Of a stretch of 64,000 nt of DNA, positions 15,559-24,057 are shown in pieces. Numbering within the stretch: position 1 is the stretch's first letter; each line of letters begins with the position of its first letter. Under the pieces are notes generated by a model, which was not told the origin of the DNA, made no database searches, and saw only the letters and a list, made by a program, of their open reading frames with translations. This DNA is from an uncultured Oscillospiraceae bacterium (GTDB lineage Bacteria; Bacillota; Clostridia; Oscillospirales; Oscillospiraceae): the NCBI GenBank assembly GCA_910587645.1, contig CAJUNA010000041.1, positions 310,001 through 374,000 of the forward strand. The letters run 5' to 3'. Made by a program: the position numbers and the translations under genes.

Positions 15559-16038
15559 TCAGTTTCCATTGCCAAAGAACTTTTCGTGAACCGCACGCAC
15601 GGCGGCGGAAGCGTCCTCCTCGTCAATGAGGACGGATACCCGGATCTCGCTGGTATTGATCATCTGGATGTTGATATTGGCGTCATACATCGCCTCGAAC
15701 ATGGTCGCTGCCACCCCAGGCGTGGTCATCATCCCCGCGCCTACAATGGATATTTTGGCGATCTTGTCTTCCACCGTCAGGTGGTCGAAGTGCAGGGAAG
15801 CCTTCTGCTCCTCCAGCACCCGCACAGCTTCCTCCACATCCACCCTAGGAAGGGTAAAGCTAATATCCTTGCTCTCCCCCCGGCCGATGGACTGGATAAT
15901 GGCGTCCACATTGATGTTAGCCTTCCCCAACAGTGAGAATACCCGGAAGGCAACACCGGGGCTATGATCCAGTCCCACCACCGCGATCCGCGCAATGCTC
16001 GTATCCTTCGCCACGCCGGCGATGTTGGTTTTTTCCAT
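15559..16038 (-). CDS. Aspartokinase beta subunit from internal in-frame start
   Basis: Inside lysC a perfect AAGGAGG (16047-16053) lies 8 bases before an in-frame ATG at 16038 (Met246 of the full protein, MEKTNIAG). The product would be 159 residues containing only the two ACT domains. In Bacillus subtilis aspartokinase II the beta subunit is made the same way from the same part of the gene and assembles with alpha as alpha2-beta2. Seen: the ribosome site and frame. Inferred: that it is used here. Confidence 0.7.
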   Translation of the reverse strand: MEKTNIAGVAKDTSIARIAVVGLDHSPGVAFRVFSLLGKANINVDAIIQSIGRGESKDISFTLPRVDVEEAVRVLEEQKASLHFDHLTVEDKIAKISIVGAGMMTTPGVAATMFEAMYDANINIQMINTSEIRVSVLIDEEDASAAVRAVHEKFFGNGN

Positions 16039-16773
16039 TTTCACAACCTCCTTGACTTTCGTACCGGGTTTGCGCTCCAGACTGGATACGACCTCCATAT
16101 TTACATGATATTTTTTTGCCAGCTCCACGCTGCGGTTGTGAAGCACCTGCGCCCCCTGGCTGGCCAGCTCCAGCATCTCATCGTAGGTGATCTCATCCAG
16201 CTTCACCGCGCCGGGAACCACGCGGGGATCGGTGGTATATACTCCGTCTACATCGGTGTAGATCTGGCACAAATCCGCCTGGAAAGCCGCCGCCAGGGCC
16301 ACCGCGCTGGTGTCCGAGCCGCCCCGGCCTAATGTAGTCACGTCACCGAAGCGGTTCACCCCTTGGAATCCCGCTACCAGGACGATCTTGTTCTTGTCCA
16401 GCTCCCGCTGGATGCGCTCCGCTTCAATGCGCTGGATCCGCGCATCAGAATAGGCGCTGGTGGTATGGACACCTACCTGCCATCCAGCCAGGCTGATAAC
16501 CGGCAGGCCCATGCCCTCCAGAGCCATGGCGCACAGAGCAATGGATATCTGTTCGCCAGTGCTCAGGAGCATGTCCATCTCCCGCTTGGAGGCCTTGGGA
16601 TTGATCTCCTGGGCCTTGCTGATCAGGTCATCGGTCGTGTCGCCCTGGGCGGACAGAACCACCATCACCTGGTTTCCGGCTCTATACGTATCGGCAATAA
16701 TGCCTGCCACATTCCGGATGCGCTGGGCATCCCGGACAGAGCTACCGCCAAATTTCTGCACAATCAAACTCAT
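15559..16773 (-). CDS. lysC: Aspartate kinase
   Basis: A protein of 404 residues. It phosphorylates aspartate, the first step to lysine, threonine and methionine. The amino acid kinase domain starts with VQKFGGSSV (residues 5-13) and includes GRGGSDTSA (149-157) and YTDVDGVYTTDP (172-183). Two C-terminal ACT domains follow (about 255-400), which bind feedback amino acids. It is transcribed after hom with a 65-base gap. The arrangement and length match Bacillus aspartokinase II, including an internal translation start that gives a separate beta subunit (see the entry at 15559-16038). Confidence 0.96.
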   Translation of the reverse strand: MSLIVQKFGGSSVRDAQRIRNVAGIIADTYRAGNQVMVVLSAQGDTTDDLISKAQEINPKASKREMDMLLSTGEQISIALCAMALEGMGLPVISLAGWQVGVHTTSAYSDARIQRIEAERIQRELDKNKIVLVAGFQGVNRFGDVTTLGRGGSDTSAVALAAAFQADLCQIYTDVDGVYTTDPRVVPGAVKLDEITYDEMLELASQGAQVLHNRSVELAKKYHVNMEVVSSLERKPGTKVKEVVKMEKTNIAGVAKDTSIARIAVVGLDHSPGVAFRVFSLLGKANINVDAIIQSIGRGESKDISFTLPRVDVEEAVRVLEEQKASLHFDHLTVEDKIAKISIVGAGMMTTPGVAATMFEAMYDANINIQMINTSEIRVSVLIDEEDASAAVRAVHEKFFGNGN

Positions 16774-16838
16774 ATGGATACTTCCTCTCTATGGAAAATT
16801 GGGTGACACTCCATTATAGCGCCACGGGGGCTGGATGG

Positions 16839-18005
16839 TTAAGGCAGGACAGGCAGAATCGTCTCTGCCCCCAGCTTTTTCGCCAGTGCTTTGGCCCCTT
16901 TGGTGGAAAGCGGGCCGGTCAGTACCGCGCCGCCGCCAATCTCCCTGCATCCCTGGGGAACTGCAAAGCCGCCCCGCAGGTACCAGCACATGGACAGCTC
17001 CCCGGTATCCGCCAAGTCCCCGCCTTCGCCCCAGCCCAGGTTCCGGCGCTTTTCCCGGTGCTGTAAGGCATCAATGACGTCCCCCATAACGGCGGAAGCC
17101 GTTGGCAGGTCACCTGCCCCTCTGCCGTAGAACATCACATCCCCTACAGCGTTTCCCCGGATCATGATGGCGTTGAATACGCCGTCTACGCCAGCAACCG
17201 GACAGTCCTCCCGCACTAGATGGGGAGCCACGTAGGCGCAATGGCGCCCATCCTCCAGCTTCACAGCCCGGCCCAGCAGCTTAACCTGATAGCCCGCCTT
17301 GCTGGCGGTTTCCACATCCCGCAGGTTCAGGCCGCTGATGCCCTGTACGCTGATCCTTTCCGGCAGGACTTCCCTTCCCCAGGCCAGATCGGATAAAATG
17401 CAGATCTTCCGGCTCGCATCCAGGCCCTCTACATCTGCGGCGGGGTTTTGCTCAGCGTAGCCCTTGGCCTGGGCTTCCTTGAGGGCCTCATCGAAGGGAA
17501 CACCGCCCCTAATCATGCGGGTGAGGATATAGTTGGTGGTGCCGTTTAGGATACCTACAATTTCTTCAATCTGGTTTCCTGCCAGGCATTGGAACAGCGG
17601 ACGCAATACAGGGATACCGCCGCCGACACTGGCTTCAAACAGGTAGTTGACGTTTTTCTCTTTGGCGATGGCCAGCAGTTCCCTGCCGTGGGAAGCCACC
17701 AGCTCCTTGTTGGAGGTTACTACATGCTTTCCCGCCATCAATGCCCGCCGGGTGAATTCCAGCGCCACCTTGGCGCCGCCAATGGATTCCACTACCACAT
17801 CCAGTTCAGGGTCGTTTTCCAGTACGGAGAAATCTTTTACCGCGATGCCGGCGTACTCCGTGGCGGATAAATCCCGTACGTCCAGAATATATTTTAGGCT
17901 GAGAGGTTCACCCAGCCGTTCCGCGATGGCATCGCCGTTCATGCGCAGCACACTGGCTACGCCACTTCCTACCGTGCCGAACCCCATAATTGCAAAATTT
18001 GCCAT
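16839..18005 (-). CDS. hom: Homoserine dehydrogenase
   Basis: A protein of 388 residues. It reduces aspartate semialdehyde to homoserine with NAD(P)H. The Rossmann motif GFGTVGSGV is at residues 8-16, and the catalytic region shows ILNGTTNYILTRM and GYAEQNPAADVEGLDASRKICIL (core residues only). The C-terminus is short: after GELSMCWYLR it does not look like the regulatory ACT domain found in many relatives of about 430 residues. The ATG at 18005 follows GAAGGAG; a longer frame upstream lacks homology. It lies in the order ACT regulator, hom, lysC. Threonine synthase and homoserine kinase genes are not nearby. Confidence 0.95.
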   Translation of the reverse strand: MANFAIMGFGTVGSGVASVLRMNGDAIAERLGEPLSLKYILDVRDLSATEYAGIAVKDFSVLENDPELDVVVESIGGAKVALEFTRRALMAGKHVVTSNKELVASHGRELLAIAKEKNVNYLFEASVGGGIPVLRPLFQCLAGNQIEEIVGILNGTTNYILTRMIRGGVPFDEALKEAQAKGYAEQNPAADVEGLDASRKICILSDLAWGREVLPERISVQGISGLNLRDVETASKAGYQVKLLGRAVKLEDGRHCAYVAPHLVREDCPVAGVDGVFNAIMIRGNAVGDVMFYGRGAGDLPTASAVMGDVIDALQHREKRRNLGWGEGGDLADTGELSMCWYLRGGFAVPQGCREIGGGAVLTGPLSTKGAKALAKKLGAETILPVLP

Positions 18006-18138
18006 AATTTTCTCCTTCTCTCCCATGGAATGCTGGGCTTTGCCCAATCCGCCAGGGGCCTTTCCCCTGTATCCTGCCGCCTTTCTAAAAAGGTGGATGA
18101 AACTTTTGTCCGTGCTGCGCACTTCTAACCGGCGCCTG

Positions 18139-18579
18139 CTATCCCGCTAAAATCTCAAACTTCACCACACCATCCAGCACCTCTGCGCGGGAGATCAGCT
18201 CCTCCAGGGTGATCTCCATATCGCTGGTCTCAGCGGAGATGGTTACGGCGGCGCAGCCGTTGGTGGGAATAGATTGGTTGATGGTCAGTATATTCGCCCC
18301 GCTCCCGGCAAAAATAGCAAGTACATTGCTCAGTACGCCGGGGTTGTCCTTCAGCATGGTGTAGAAGGTGATGATATGTCCGGTTTTCATGTCGTTGAAG
18401 GGCTGGACGGCATCCTTATACTTATAGAAAGCACTGCGGCTAATGCCTACCCGTTTGGTGGCATCGCCTACAGTGGCGGCTTCGCCGGAGAGCATCATGC
18501 GTTTGGCTTCGGCCACTTTGATAAAGATATCCGGCAGAGCCGAGGCGGCTACGATGTAAAACTTGGTCTGTTTTCCCAT
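18139..18579 (-). CDS. ACT domain protein of the UPF0735/PheB type
   Basis: A protein of 146 residues. The N-terminal half (about 1-65) holds a short helix-turn-helix-like segment, TVGDATKRVGISRSAFYKY, and the C-terminal half (about 70-146) is an ACT domain (HIITFYTMLKDNPGVLSNVLA; key part LKDNPGVLS). The family is annotated UPF0735 or PheB; its members are often encoded beside threonine or phenylalanine pathway genes and may sense an amino acid. Here it is the first gene before hom and lysC, 133 bases upstream of hom. A regulatory role in aspartate-family synthesis is inferred. Confidence 0.9.
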   Translation of the reverse strand: MGKQTKFYIVAASALPDIFIKVAEAKRMMLSGEAATVGDATKRVGISRSAFYKYKDAVQPFNDMKTGHIITFYTMLKDNPGVLSNVLAIFAGSGANILTINQSIPTNGCAAVTISAETSDMEITLEELISRAEVLDGVVKFEILAG

Positions 18580-18619
18580 GCTGTATTCCCCCTGTGGTCA
18601 CATGTCCTTAAATGAGGAT

Positions 18620-18648
18620 AGTGTACCACACCCCTCATTCTTTTACAA
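18620..18648 (-). promoter_or_regulatory. Promoter of ACT-hom-lysC operon
   Basis: On the minus strand, TTGTAA (18643-18648), 17 bases, TACACT (18620-18625), about 40 bases before the ACT gene start, whose ribosome site is GGGGG. Confidence 0.5.
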
Positions 18649-18718
18649 CCCAAAAAACACGGGAAAATTCCACAATCTTTCCTGTTCCGCAGGAGGAAAT
18701 GAGGTACAGATTGTCTAT

Positions 18719-19783
18719 ATGTCACAGCTAAGTGTCTTTTTACAACGGACAATTACCGTTCTGCTGTGGATTCTTGGAGCGGTGGTGTTTTTCAAATGGC
18801 TGCTGGCCCCCCTCCTGCCCTTCCTGCTGGCCCTGGCACTCAGCGCCATGGTGGAACCCCTTGTCCAGAAGCTCCGCCGGGGGATGAAGGTTCGCCGGAG
18901 CTTTGCCGCCGGGTTAGTGACAACGCTGCTGCTGCTGGTGCTAGGCGGCGGCGTGACGCTGCTTGTGGCTCGGTTGGCGGTGGAACTACGGGAGTGGTCA
19001 GAACGCCTGCCGGAGCTGATGGAGCGGTTTCCCACCATTTGGAACAGTATGCTGGATCAGCTAGAGCAGTGGTATGCCGCCAGCCCTTCCCTGATCCGTT
19101 CCGCCCTGGATCTGCTGGCAGGACAGTTGATGGAGGAGGGGCCATCCCTGGCTGGGACGGCGGGAACATGGCTGATGGGCGTGGCATCCTCCCTGCTGGC
19201 AACCCTGCCGGACGCGGGATTGTTTCTAGTAACCACCGTGCTGGCGGTATATTTTACCAGTCTCAGTTACCCCTCCATCCTGGCTTTTTTGAAACGGCAG
19301 CTTCCGGCTCCGTGGCAGGCGAAGTGCCGGGATGCGGCCCATTGCTTCCGATCCACCATTTTGAAGTGGCTTCGGGCGGAATTCCTGTTGATCTTGTCCA
19401 CCTTCGCGATTTTATTAGTTGGCTTTTTATGGATGCGGCTGGATTACGCCCTTCTAGCGGCGGTGTTTACAGCCCTGGTAGACGCGCTCCCGGTGCTTGG
19501 GACGGGGACAGTGCTGTTTCCCTGGGCATTGGGGTGTTTTCTTATGGGCGACACGGGCCGGGGGTTAGCTTTACTAGTTCTCTACGCCGTGGGGCTGATC
19601 GTCCACACGCTGTTGGAACCGCGGCTTCTGGCGGGGCAGGCGGACCTGCCTCCGATTACCGCGCTGTTGGCAATGTATTTGGGGTTCCGGTTTATGGGCG
19701 TGGGAGGGATGATCCTGCTGCCAGTGGTTTTGCTTCTCCTCAAGCAGTTCCAGGACGCCGGAGTGATCCGCTTGTGGAAATAA
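18719..19783 (+). CDS. ytvI: AI-2E/PerM family membrane protein, sporulation YtvI-like
   Basis: A protein of 354 residues with about eight hydrophobic segments. The first pair lies at residues 8-45, a soluble amphipathic region with many Trp and Leu follows at about 85-150, and further helices lie at about 155-190 and 240-350. The DALPVLGTGTVLFPWAL signature near residue 260 is typical of the AI-2E/PerM transporter family. The length and N-terminus fit the sporulation-associated YtvI branch. The ATG at 18719 is 22 bases after AGGAGG, which is long, so the true start may be a nearby rare codon. It is divergent from the ACT gene and followed by a strong terminator. Substrate unknown. Confidence 0.8.
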   Translation: MSQLSVFLQRTITVLLWILGAVVFFKWLLAPLLPFLLALALSAMVEPLVQKLRRGMKVRRSFAAGLVTTLLLLVLGGGVTLLVARLAVELREWSERLPELMERFPTIWNSMLDQLEQWYAASPSLIRSALDLLAGQLMEEGPSLAGTAGTWLMGVASSLLATLPDAGLFLVTTVLAVYFTSLSYPSILAFLKRQLPAPWQAKCRDAAHCFRSTILKWLRAEFLLILSTFAILLVGFLWMRLDYALLAAVFTALVDALPVLGTGTVLFPWALGCFLMGDTGRGLALLVLYAVGLIVHTLLEPRLLAGQADLPPITALLAMYLGFRFMGVGGMILLPVVLLLLKQFQDAGVIRLWK

Positions 19784-19800
19784 AACCTTTTCCGCGCGTA

Positions 19801-19837
19801 AAAAGGCCCGGATCCTCTTGAGGGATCCGGGCCTTTT
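19801..19837 (+). terminator. Terminator after ytvI
   Basis: A 15-bp stem AAAAGGCCCGGATCC with its complement ending GGCCTTTT. It can serve both strands; the antiporter gene converges from the other side. Confidence 0.85.
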
Positions 19838-19921
19838 CTGGTCCATTTTGCGGCCTTTGCCGCAGGAATAGATACAGCGGCTTTCCGTGAACGAAAGGAT
19901 TGCCCTATATTTTCGTTCCAT

Positions 19922-20887
19922 CTACAGCGTAAACTGTACCGCGCAGAAGGCGGCATAAACCAGAAGCATCAAAATACCCTGGCTCCGGAATAGCCGCCCC
20001 TTCACCAGCGCGGGAACCGTCAGCAGCAGCATCACCAGAAACATCACTGGCAGCTCCAACACCAGCGAAGCGTTCATACCGGCAATCGTGGCGCTCTGGG
20101 GAACATAGAAGGGCGCCAGCGTCACTGACGCGCCACAAACCAGCACCAAATTGAATAAATTTGCCCCTACGATATTCCCCAGCGAAAGGGATCCATGGCC
20201 TTTCAGCAAGGCGCTGACTGCCGTCACCAGCTCCGGCAGGGACGTTCCCAGCGCGATAAACGTCAGCGCGATCACCGATTCTGGCACACCAAGGCCTTGG
20301 GCGATCAGGATGCCGTTGTCCACCAGCAGCTTCGCACCCACGGCGATCAAAACTGCCCCCGCTCCCAGCAGCCCGCCGTCCTTCCAGGCGGAGGAATCTT
20401 CCTCCTGCACCGCCCCGCTAGATGCGGGCGCGGCAGTTTTTTTGAGCTGCCACACGGTGGACGCCATATATGCCGCAAACACCGCCAGCAATAGCAACCC
20501 CACGCCGCGGCTGAAAAAGCCAGTGGTATACGCCACACCAGCATACACCGCCGCCGCCGAGAAAAAGAAGATGACGGGCACCTTCAAAGTTTTTGGATCC
20601 ACTTTCCCCGGTTTCACTGCAATGGTAATGGCAGCGATCAAGGCCGCATTGCAGATGACGGAGCCAATGGCGTTTCCATAAGCAATCTCCCCATGCCCCT
20701 TCAAGGCAGAGGTGGTGGAAACCATTACCTCCGGCAGGGTCGTACCAATTGAAACCACAGTGGCCCCTACCAGAAGCTCCGGCAGGCCAAACCGGTGGGC
20801 AATATTGACTGCGCCGTCTACAAACCAGTCCCCACCCTTGATTAGACACAGCAAACCAATTAAAAATAGAATAACAGGCACCAGCAT
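19922..20887 (-). CDS. Calcium/sodium antiporter (CaCA family)
   Basis: A protein of 321 residues, almost all membrane-embedded, with about ten helices in two inverted halves. Each half carries an alpha repeat: SIGTTLPEVMVSTTSALKG near residue 48 and ALGTSLPELVTAVSALLKG near residue 200, with the glutamates that bind cation. A short hydrophilic linker (AAPASSGAVQEEDS) separates the halves. It resembles YrbG and exchanges calcium for sodium or protons. I place the start at the ATG at 20887 because GGGAGGAG lies just upstream. It is a single gene with no linked regulator visible. Confidence 0.93.
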   Translation of the reverse strand: MLVPVILFLIGLLCLIKGGDWFVDGAVNIAHRFGLPELLVGATVVSIGTTLPEVMVSTTSALKGHGEIAYGNAIGSVICNAALIAAITIAVKPGKVDPKTLKVPVIFFFSAAAVYAGVAYTTGFFSRGVGLLLLAVFAAYMASTVWQLKKTAAPASSGAVQEEDSSAWKDGGLLGAGAVLIAVGAKLLVDNGILIAQGLGVPESVIALTFIALGTSLPELVTAVSALLKGHGSLSLGNIVGANLFNLVLVCGASVTLAPFYVPQSATIAGMNASLVLELPVMFLVMLLLTVPALVKGRLFRSQGILMLLVYAAFCAVQFTL

Positions 20888-21013
20888 TTTTTCTCCTCCC
20901 ATTCGCAAAGCTTTTGCCGAACTGGGTTAGTATACCACGAAACCGTTTATTTTTCAATCTAATATAGCTGACATCGTCGAAAACATCGAAACACGCGGCA
21001 TCTGCCAGGTAAA

Positions 21014-21046
21014 AATAGGAGCCGCCATAGCCTGGCGGCTCCTATT
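21014..21046 (-). terminator. Terminator after citF
   Basis: A perfect 13-bp stem AATAGGAGCCGCC with its complement and a 7-base loop, followed on the minus strand by a run of T. It lies 11 bases past the citF stop. Confidence 0.9.
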
Positions 21047-21056
21047 GTCAATTAAA

Positions 21057-22622
21057 TCACTTGTTTTCGGGAGAATACGGCTTGATCTTCCGAACTACGT
21101 CCAAAATGGTTCCGTCCCGCGCTTCCAGGACGGCTACCACCTGATCCTCCCATTCCAGATTGTCCGGTGTCCCTACCAGGCTGTAAGCCTTGTCCTTCAA
21201 GGATTCGATGGACACATGGGGGATCCCCGCCTGATCCAGGCATTCCACCAGATCGGGCCGCAGCGGGTTTACGGCGATCCCGTAATCGGTCACCAGCACA
21301 TCCACGCAGTCGCCAGGGGTTGTGACTGTCACAACATGCTCGCACACCGTAGCCATCCGTCCGCGAATCAGGGGCGTAACGATGATGCAGCACTTGCTCC
21401 CCGCCGCCGTATCAGGGTGTCCACCGGGCGCTCCCCGCAGGACGCCATCGGATCCGGTCAGCACGTTGACGTTAAAGGCCGTGTCAATTTCCAGCGCCGC
21501 CAGCACTACGAAGTCCAGCTTGTTGACAAACGCCCCTTTATTGGCTGGATTGGCGTACTGGCTGGCGCTCATCTCGTAATGTCCAGGGGTCCGGTGAATG
21601 GAGCGCACCGCGTCCAGGTCGAAATCCTGCACATCGATTACCTTTCCAACTTTCCCCTTCTTCAGAAGCTCCACCATCGGCCCACAAATGCCGCCGATAG
21701 ACCAGCCCATCTTGATTCCCCGCTGGTCCATGTACTCCTCCAGGAATAGGTTCGCCGCCAGGGACGGCCCACCGACACCGGTCTGGAAGGAAAAGCCGTC
21801 CTTAAAATAGGGCGTGGAAGCGATCACCTTCGCCACATTTTCCGCCATCATCAGATCCCTGGGATTCTGGGAGATCCGGGCGGCAGCGGACGCGATCTTC
21901 CGGGGGTCGCCGATAGAGTCCACCACTACCACCGCGTCTACGTCAATGGCTTCCACGCTGGCGGGCATATTGGGGAAATCCACCAGGCAGTCGGTCACCA
22001 CCACCACATGGTCGGCGTACTTGGCATCGCTCATAGCGTAGCCCATGCTGCCGCAGTCGCTCTTGCCGCCAACCCCCCGGCAGTTGCCCACACAATCGCT
22101 GGTCGGCGCGGCAACAAAGGCGATGTCGATGTGGACTTCTCCGGCTTCAATCGCCCTAGGCCGCCCGCCGTGGCTGCGGATAATCGCAGGTGTTTTCAAT
22201 TTTCCGGCGGAGACCACCTCTCCCATCCGTCCCCGGATGCCGCTGGTCTGGATGCCCACCACTTTTCCCTGCTCAATATAGGCGGCCACCGGGTCGTGGG
22301 CTTCGCCCAAGCTGGTAGCGGCGATGGTCAGATCCTCCAGGCCCAGCTCCTCAATCGCCGCCCGCATGACCATATTCACCACAAAATCCCCGTTGCGGAG
22401 ATGATGATGGAAGGAGAAGGTCATCCCGCTTTTCGCGCCACAGTCCCGGAGGGCCTGGGCCAGGGATCCGGCAATCTTGCTCTCCTGGGGCTTCTCACAC
22501 CGGCGGGTCCTGGGAGATGCTTTCTGGATGTACTTGCCGTCCATATAATTTTTCCCCTGATAGACCTCCCTGCCGCCGGCCAAAAGGAAGTCGGGAATCT
22601 CACGTCCTACTGCGTTTTTCAT
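21057..22622 (-). CDS. citF: Citrate lyase alpha subunit (citrate:acyl-ACP transferase)
   Basis: A protein of 521 residues, the normal length. It swaps the acetyl group on the acyl carrier subunit for citrate, so that the beta subunit can cleave it. The family features seen are TFSFHHHLRNGD near residue 68, the coenzyme A-transferase-like core with GGKSDCGSMGYAM near residue 184, and GAPGGHPDTAAGSK near residue 410. The start overlaps the citE stop by four bases (ATGA). It is the last gene of citDEF and is followed by a terminator. The prosthetic-group genes citX and citG and the ligase citC are absent from the window. Confidence 0.96.
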   Translation of the reverse strand: MKNAVGREIPDFLLAGGREVYQGKNYMDGKYIQKASPRTRRCEKPQESKIAGSLAQALRDCGAKSGMTFSFHHHLRNGDFVVNMVMRAAIEELGLEDLTIAATSLGEAHDPVAAYIEQGKVVGIQTSGIRGRMGEVVSAGKLKTPAIIRSHGGRPRAIEAGEVHIDIAFVAAPTSDCVGNCRGVGGKSDCGSMGYAMSDAKYADHVVVVTDCLVDFPNMPASVEAIDVDAVVVVDSIGDPRKIASAAARISQNPRDLMMAENVAKVIASTPYFKDGFSFQTGVGGPSLAANLFLEEYMDQRGIKMGWSIGGICGPMVELLKKGKVGKVIDVQDFDLDAVRSIHRTPGHYEMSASQYANPANKGAFVNKLDFVVLAALEIDTAFNVNVLTGSDGVLRGAPGGHPDTAAGSKCCIIVTPLIRGRMATVCEHVVTVTTPGDCVDVLVTDYGIAVNPLRPDLVECLDQAGIPHVSIESLKDKAYSLVGTPDNLEWEDQVVAVLEARDGTILDVVRKIKPYSPENK

Positions 22623-23533
22623 ACCAAATCCCCCTCGTACATACCGCAGGCCTTCGCCAGCTTCAAAGTCCGTTCCGCGCCGGGAATAAAGGCAATGTCG
22701 ATCATCTTTCCGTCCACTGTGAACACACCCACACCGGCCGCCGACTGCTCCCGGTAAGCACGGACAATCCGTTCGGCCTGGATGATCTCTTTTTCAGTGG
22801 GCGCGAAAAGCTGATGAACCAGCCGGATCTGCTTCGGGTTGATCAGGCTCTTGCCATCGAAGCCCATGGCCTTATTCTGCCGGACCTCCGCTTCAAAGCC
22901 CTCCTGGTCGTCCAGGTTGGTGAACACAGTATCAAAGCACTGAACCCCGGCGGCCCGGGCCGCCATCAGCATATGGCCCCTCGCCGCCAGCATATCCACC
23001 CCATCGGGCTGGAATTTGGTCTGCATGCACTTGCGGAAATCCCCGCCGGAAATGGCCACGCCAAAAAGGCGGTCGGAAGCGCAGCAGATTTCATAGGCAT
23101 TGAGTATGCCCTTGGGGCTTTCCAGGGCGGCCATCAGGAGGGTGCGGCCTTTCTCCACGCCGAATTCCTCCTCCGCCATTGCCACATGCTCTTCCACGGC
23201 CTTTACGTCCTGGGCGCTCTCGCACTTGGCAATGCGTATGCCATCGGCCCCGCCTGCCACACACACGCGGATATCTTCTTTCCAGTGGGGGGTGTCCAGG
23301 CCGTTGATACGGACAATCACCTCGGTTTCGCCATAGTCGATGGATTTTAGGGCGTGGTACAGGGAGAAGCGGGCGGCGTCTTTCTGGTTTTCCGCCACCG
23401 CGTCCTCCAGATCCAGCATAATGGAGTCGCAGCCGTAGATGTACGCGTCTTTAATAAGGCCCGGCTTCTGGGCGTTCATGAACATCATGGTTCGCCGCAG
23501 GCGGAACCGTTCCGGTTTCGGACGAGGAATCAT
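22619..23533 (-). CDS. citE: Citrate lyase beta subunit (citryl-ACP lyase)
   Basis: A protein of 304 residues. It cleaves citryl-ACP to oxaloacetate and acetyl-ACP. It has the HpcH/HpaI TIM-barrel features: RRTMMFMNAQKP at the N-terminus, DSIMLDLEDAV near residue 36, and the magnesium and substrate residues in VIVRINGLD near 70 and ALESPKGILNA near 134. The ATG at 23533 overlaps the citD stop by four bases; the frame stays open further upstream through citD, but that part is only a shadow of citD. It overlaps citF by four bases too, so all three subunits are translationally coupled. Confidence 0.96.
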   Translation of the reverse strand: MIPRPKPERFRLRRTMMFMNAQKPGLIKDAYIYGCDSIMLDLEDAVAENQKDAARFSLYHALKSIDYGETEVIVRINGLDTPHWKEDIRVCVAGGADGIRIAKCESAQDVKAVEEHVAMAEEEFGVEKGRTLLMAALESPKGILNAYEICCASDRLFGVAISGGDFRKCMQTKFQPDGVDMLAARGHMLMAARAAGVQCFDTVFTNLDDQEGFEAEVRQNKAMGFDGKSLINPKQIRLVHQLFAPTEKEIIQAERIVRAYREQSAAGVGVFTVDGKMIDIAFIPGAERTLKLAKACGMYEGDLV

Positions 23534-23832
23534 CGAATGGCACCTCCCCAGGGAATATTTTCTTCCGACTGGCCGCAGCTTCTCAGCACCGCGCACTCCA
23601 CCCTCGCCTTGATGGTGCAGTCCAGGGCACCTTTGTCCACCACCGTGACCCGGGCTGCGGCTACCCCCAGCCGCTCCAGAGTCTCCAGCACCGTGGCGCG
23701 GATCTGCCGGCCATATTGGTTCATGACGCTGCTGGTCAGGCTCAGTTCCACGCCGTTTTCTCCCGGCTCCACCGTGACCTGGGCATCGCTGGATTCCAGC
23801 GTCCCGGCGGCGGCGGGCTTCAGAATTTCCAT
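23530..23832 (-). CDS. citD: Citrate lyase acyl carrier protein (gamma subunit)
   Basis: A protein of 100 residues, the normal length. It carries the phosphoribosyl-dephospho-CoA arm of citrate lyase. Ser14 in GTLESSDAQV is at the position modified in the family. The ATG at 23832 follows AAGGAG with a 7-base gap; a longer frame begins 30 codons earlier, beyond the ribosome site. It is the first gene of citDEF and has its own promoter. The modifying transferase must be encoded elsewhere. Confidence 0.94.
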   Translation of the reverse strand: MEILKPAAAGTLESSDAQVTVEPGENGVELSLTSSVMNQYGRQIRATVLETLERLGVAAARVTVVDKGALDCTIKARVECAVLRSCGQSEENIPWGGAIR

Positions 23833-23893
23833 ATCGCCTTCTCCTTCCATGATACAGGTATCGTTTTTTTGGCGTATGCTCACGCCGTTGGCT

Positions 23894-23922
23894 ATTATAG
23901 CACAGTTTTTTTCTGAGGACAA
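23894..23922 (-). promoter_or_regulatory. Sigma-A promoter of citDEF
   Basis: On the minus strand, TTGTCC (23917-23922), 17 bases, TATAAT (23894-23899), about 60 bases upstream of the citD start. Confidence 0.7.
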
Positions 23923-24057
23923 TCATTTCTTGTTTCATTTTACCAAAAATTTAACCCCATGCCAGGGGCCAGTTTCAGAAGAATTTGCCATTTCTTCTTG
24001 ACAGCCGTGAACCCTTCCCGTAAAATAAGGAAAAGGCGCAGTAGGGAGGGCTTTCAT

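Noticed and set aside
23534..23938. Longer N-terminus for citE
   Set aside because: The frame is open only because it overlaps citD in another frame. The four-base overlap and family N-terminus fix the start at 23533.
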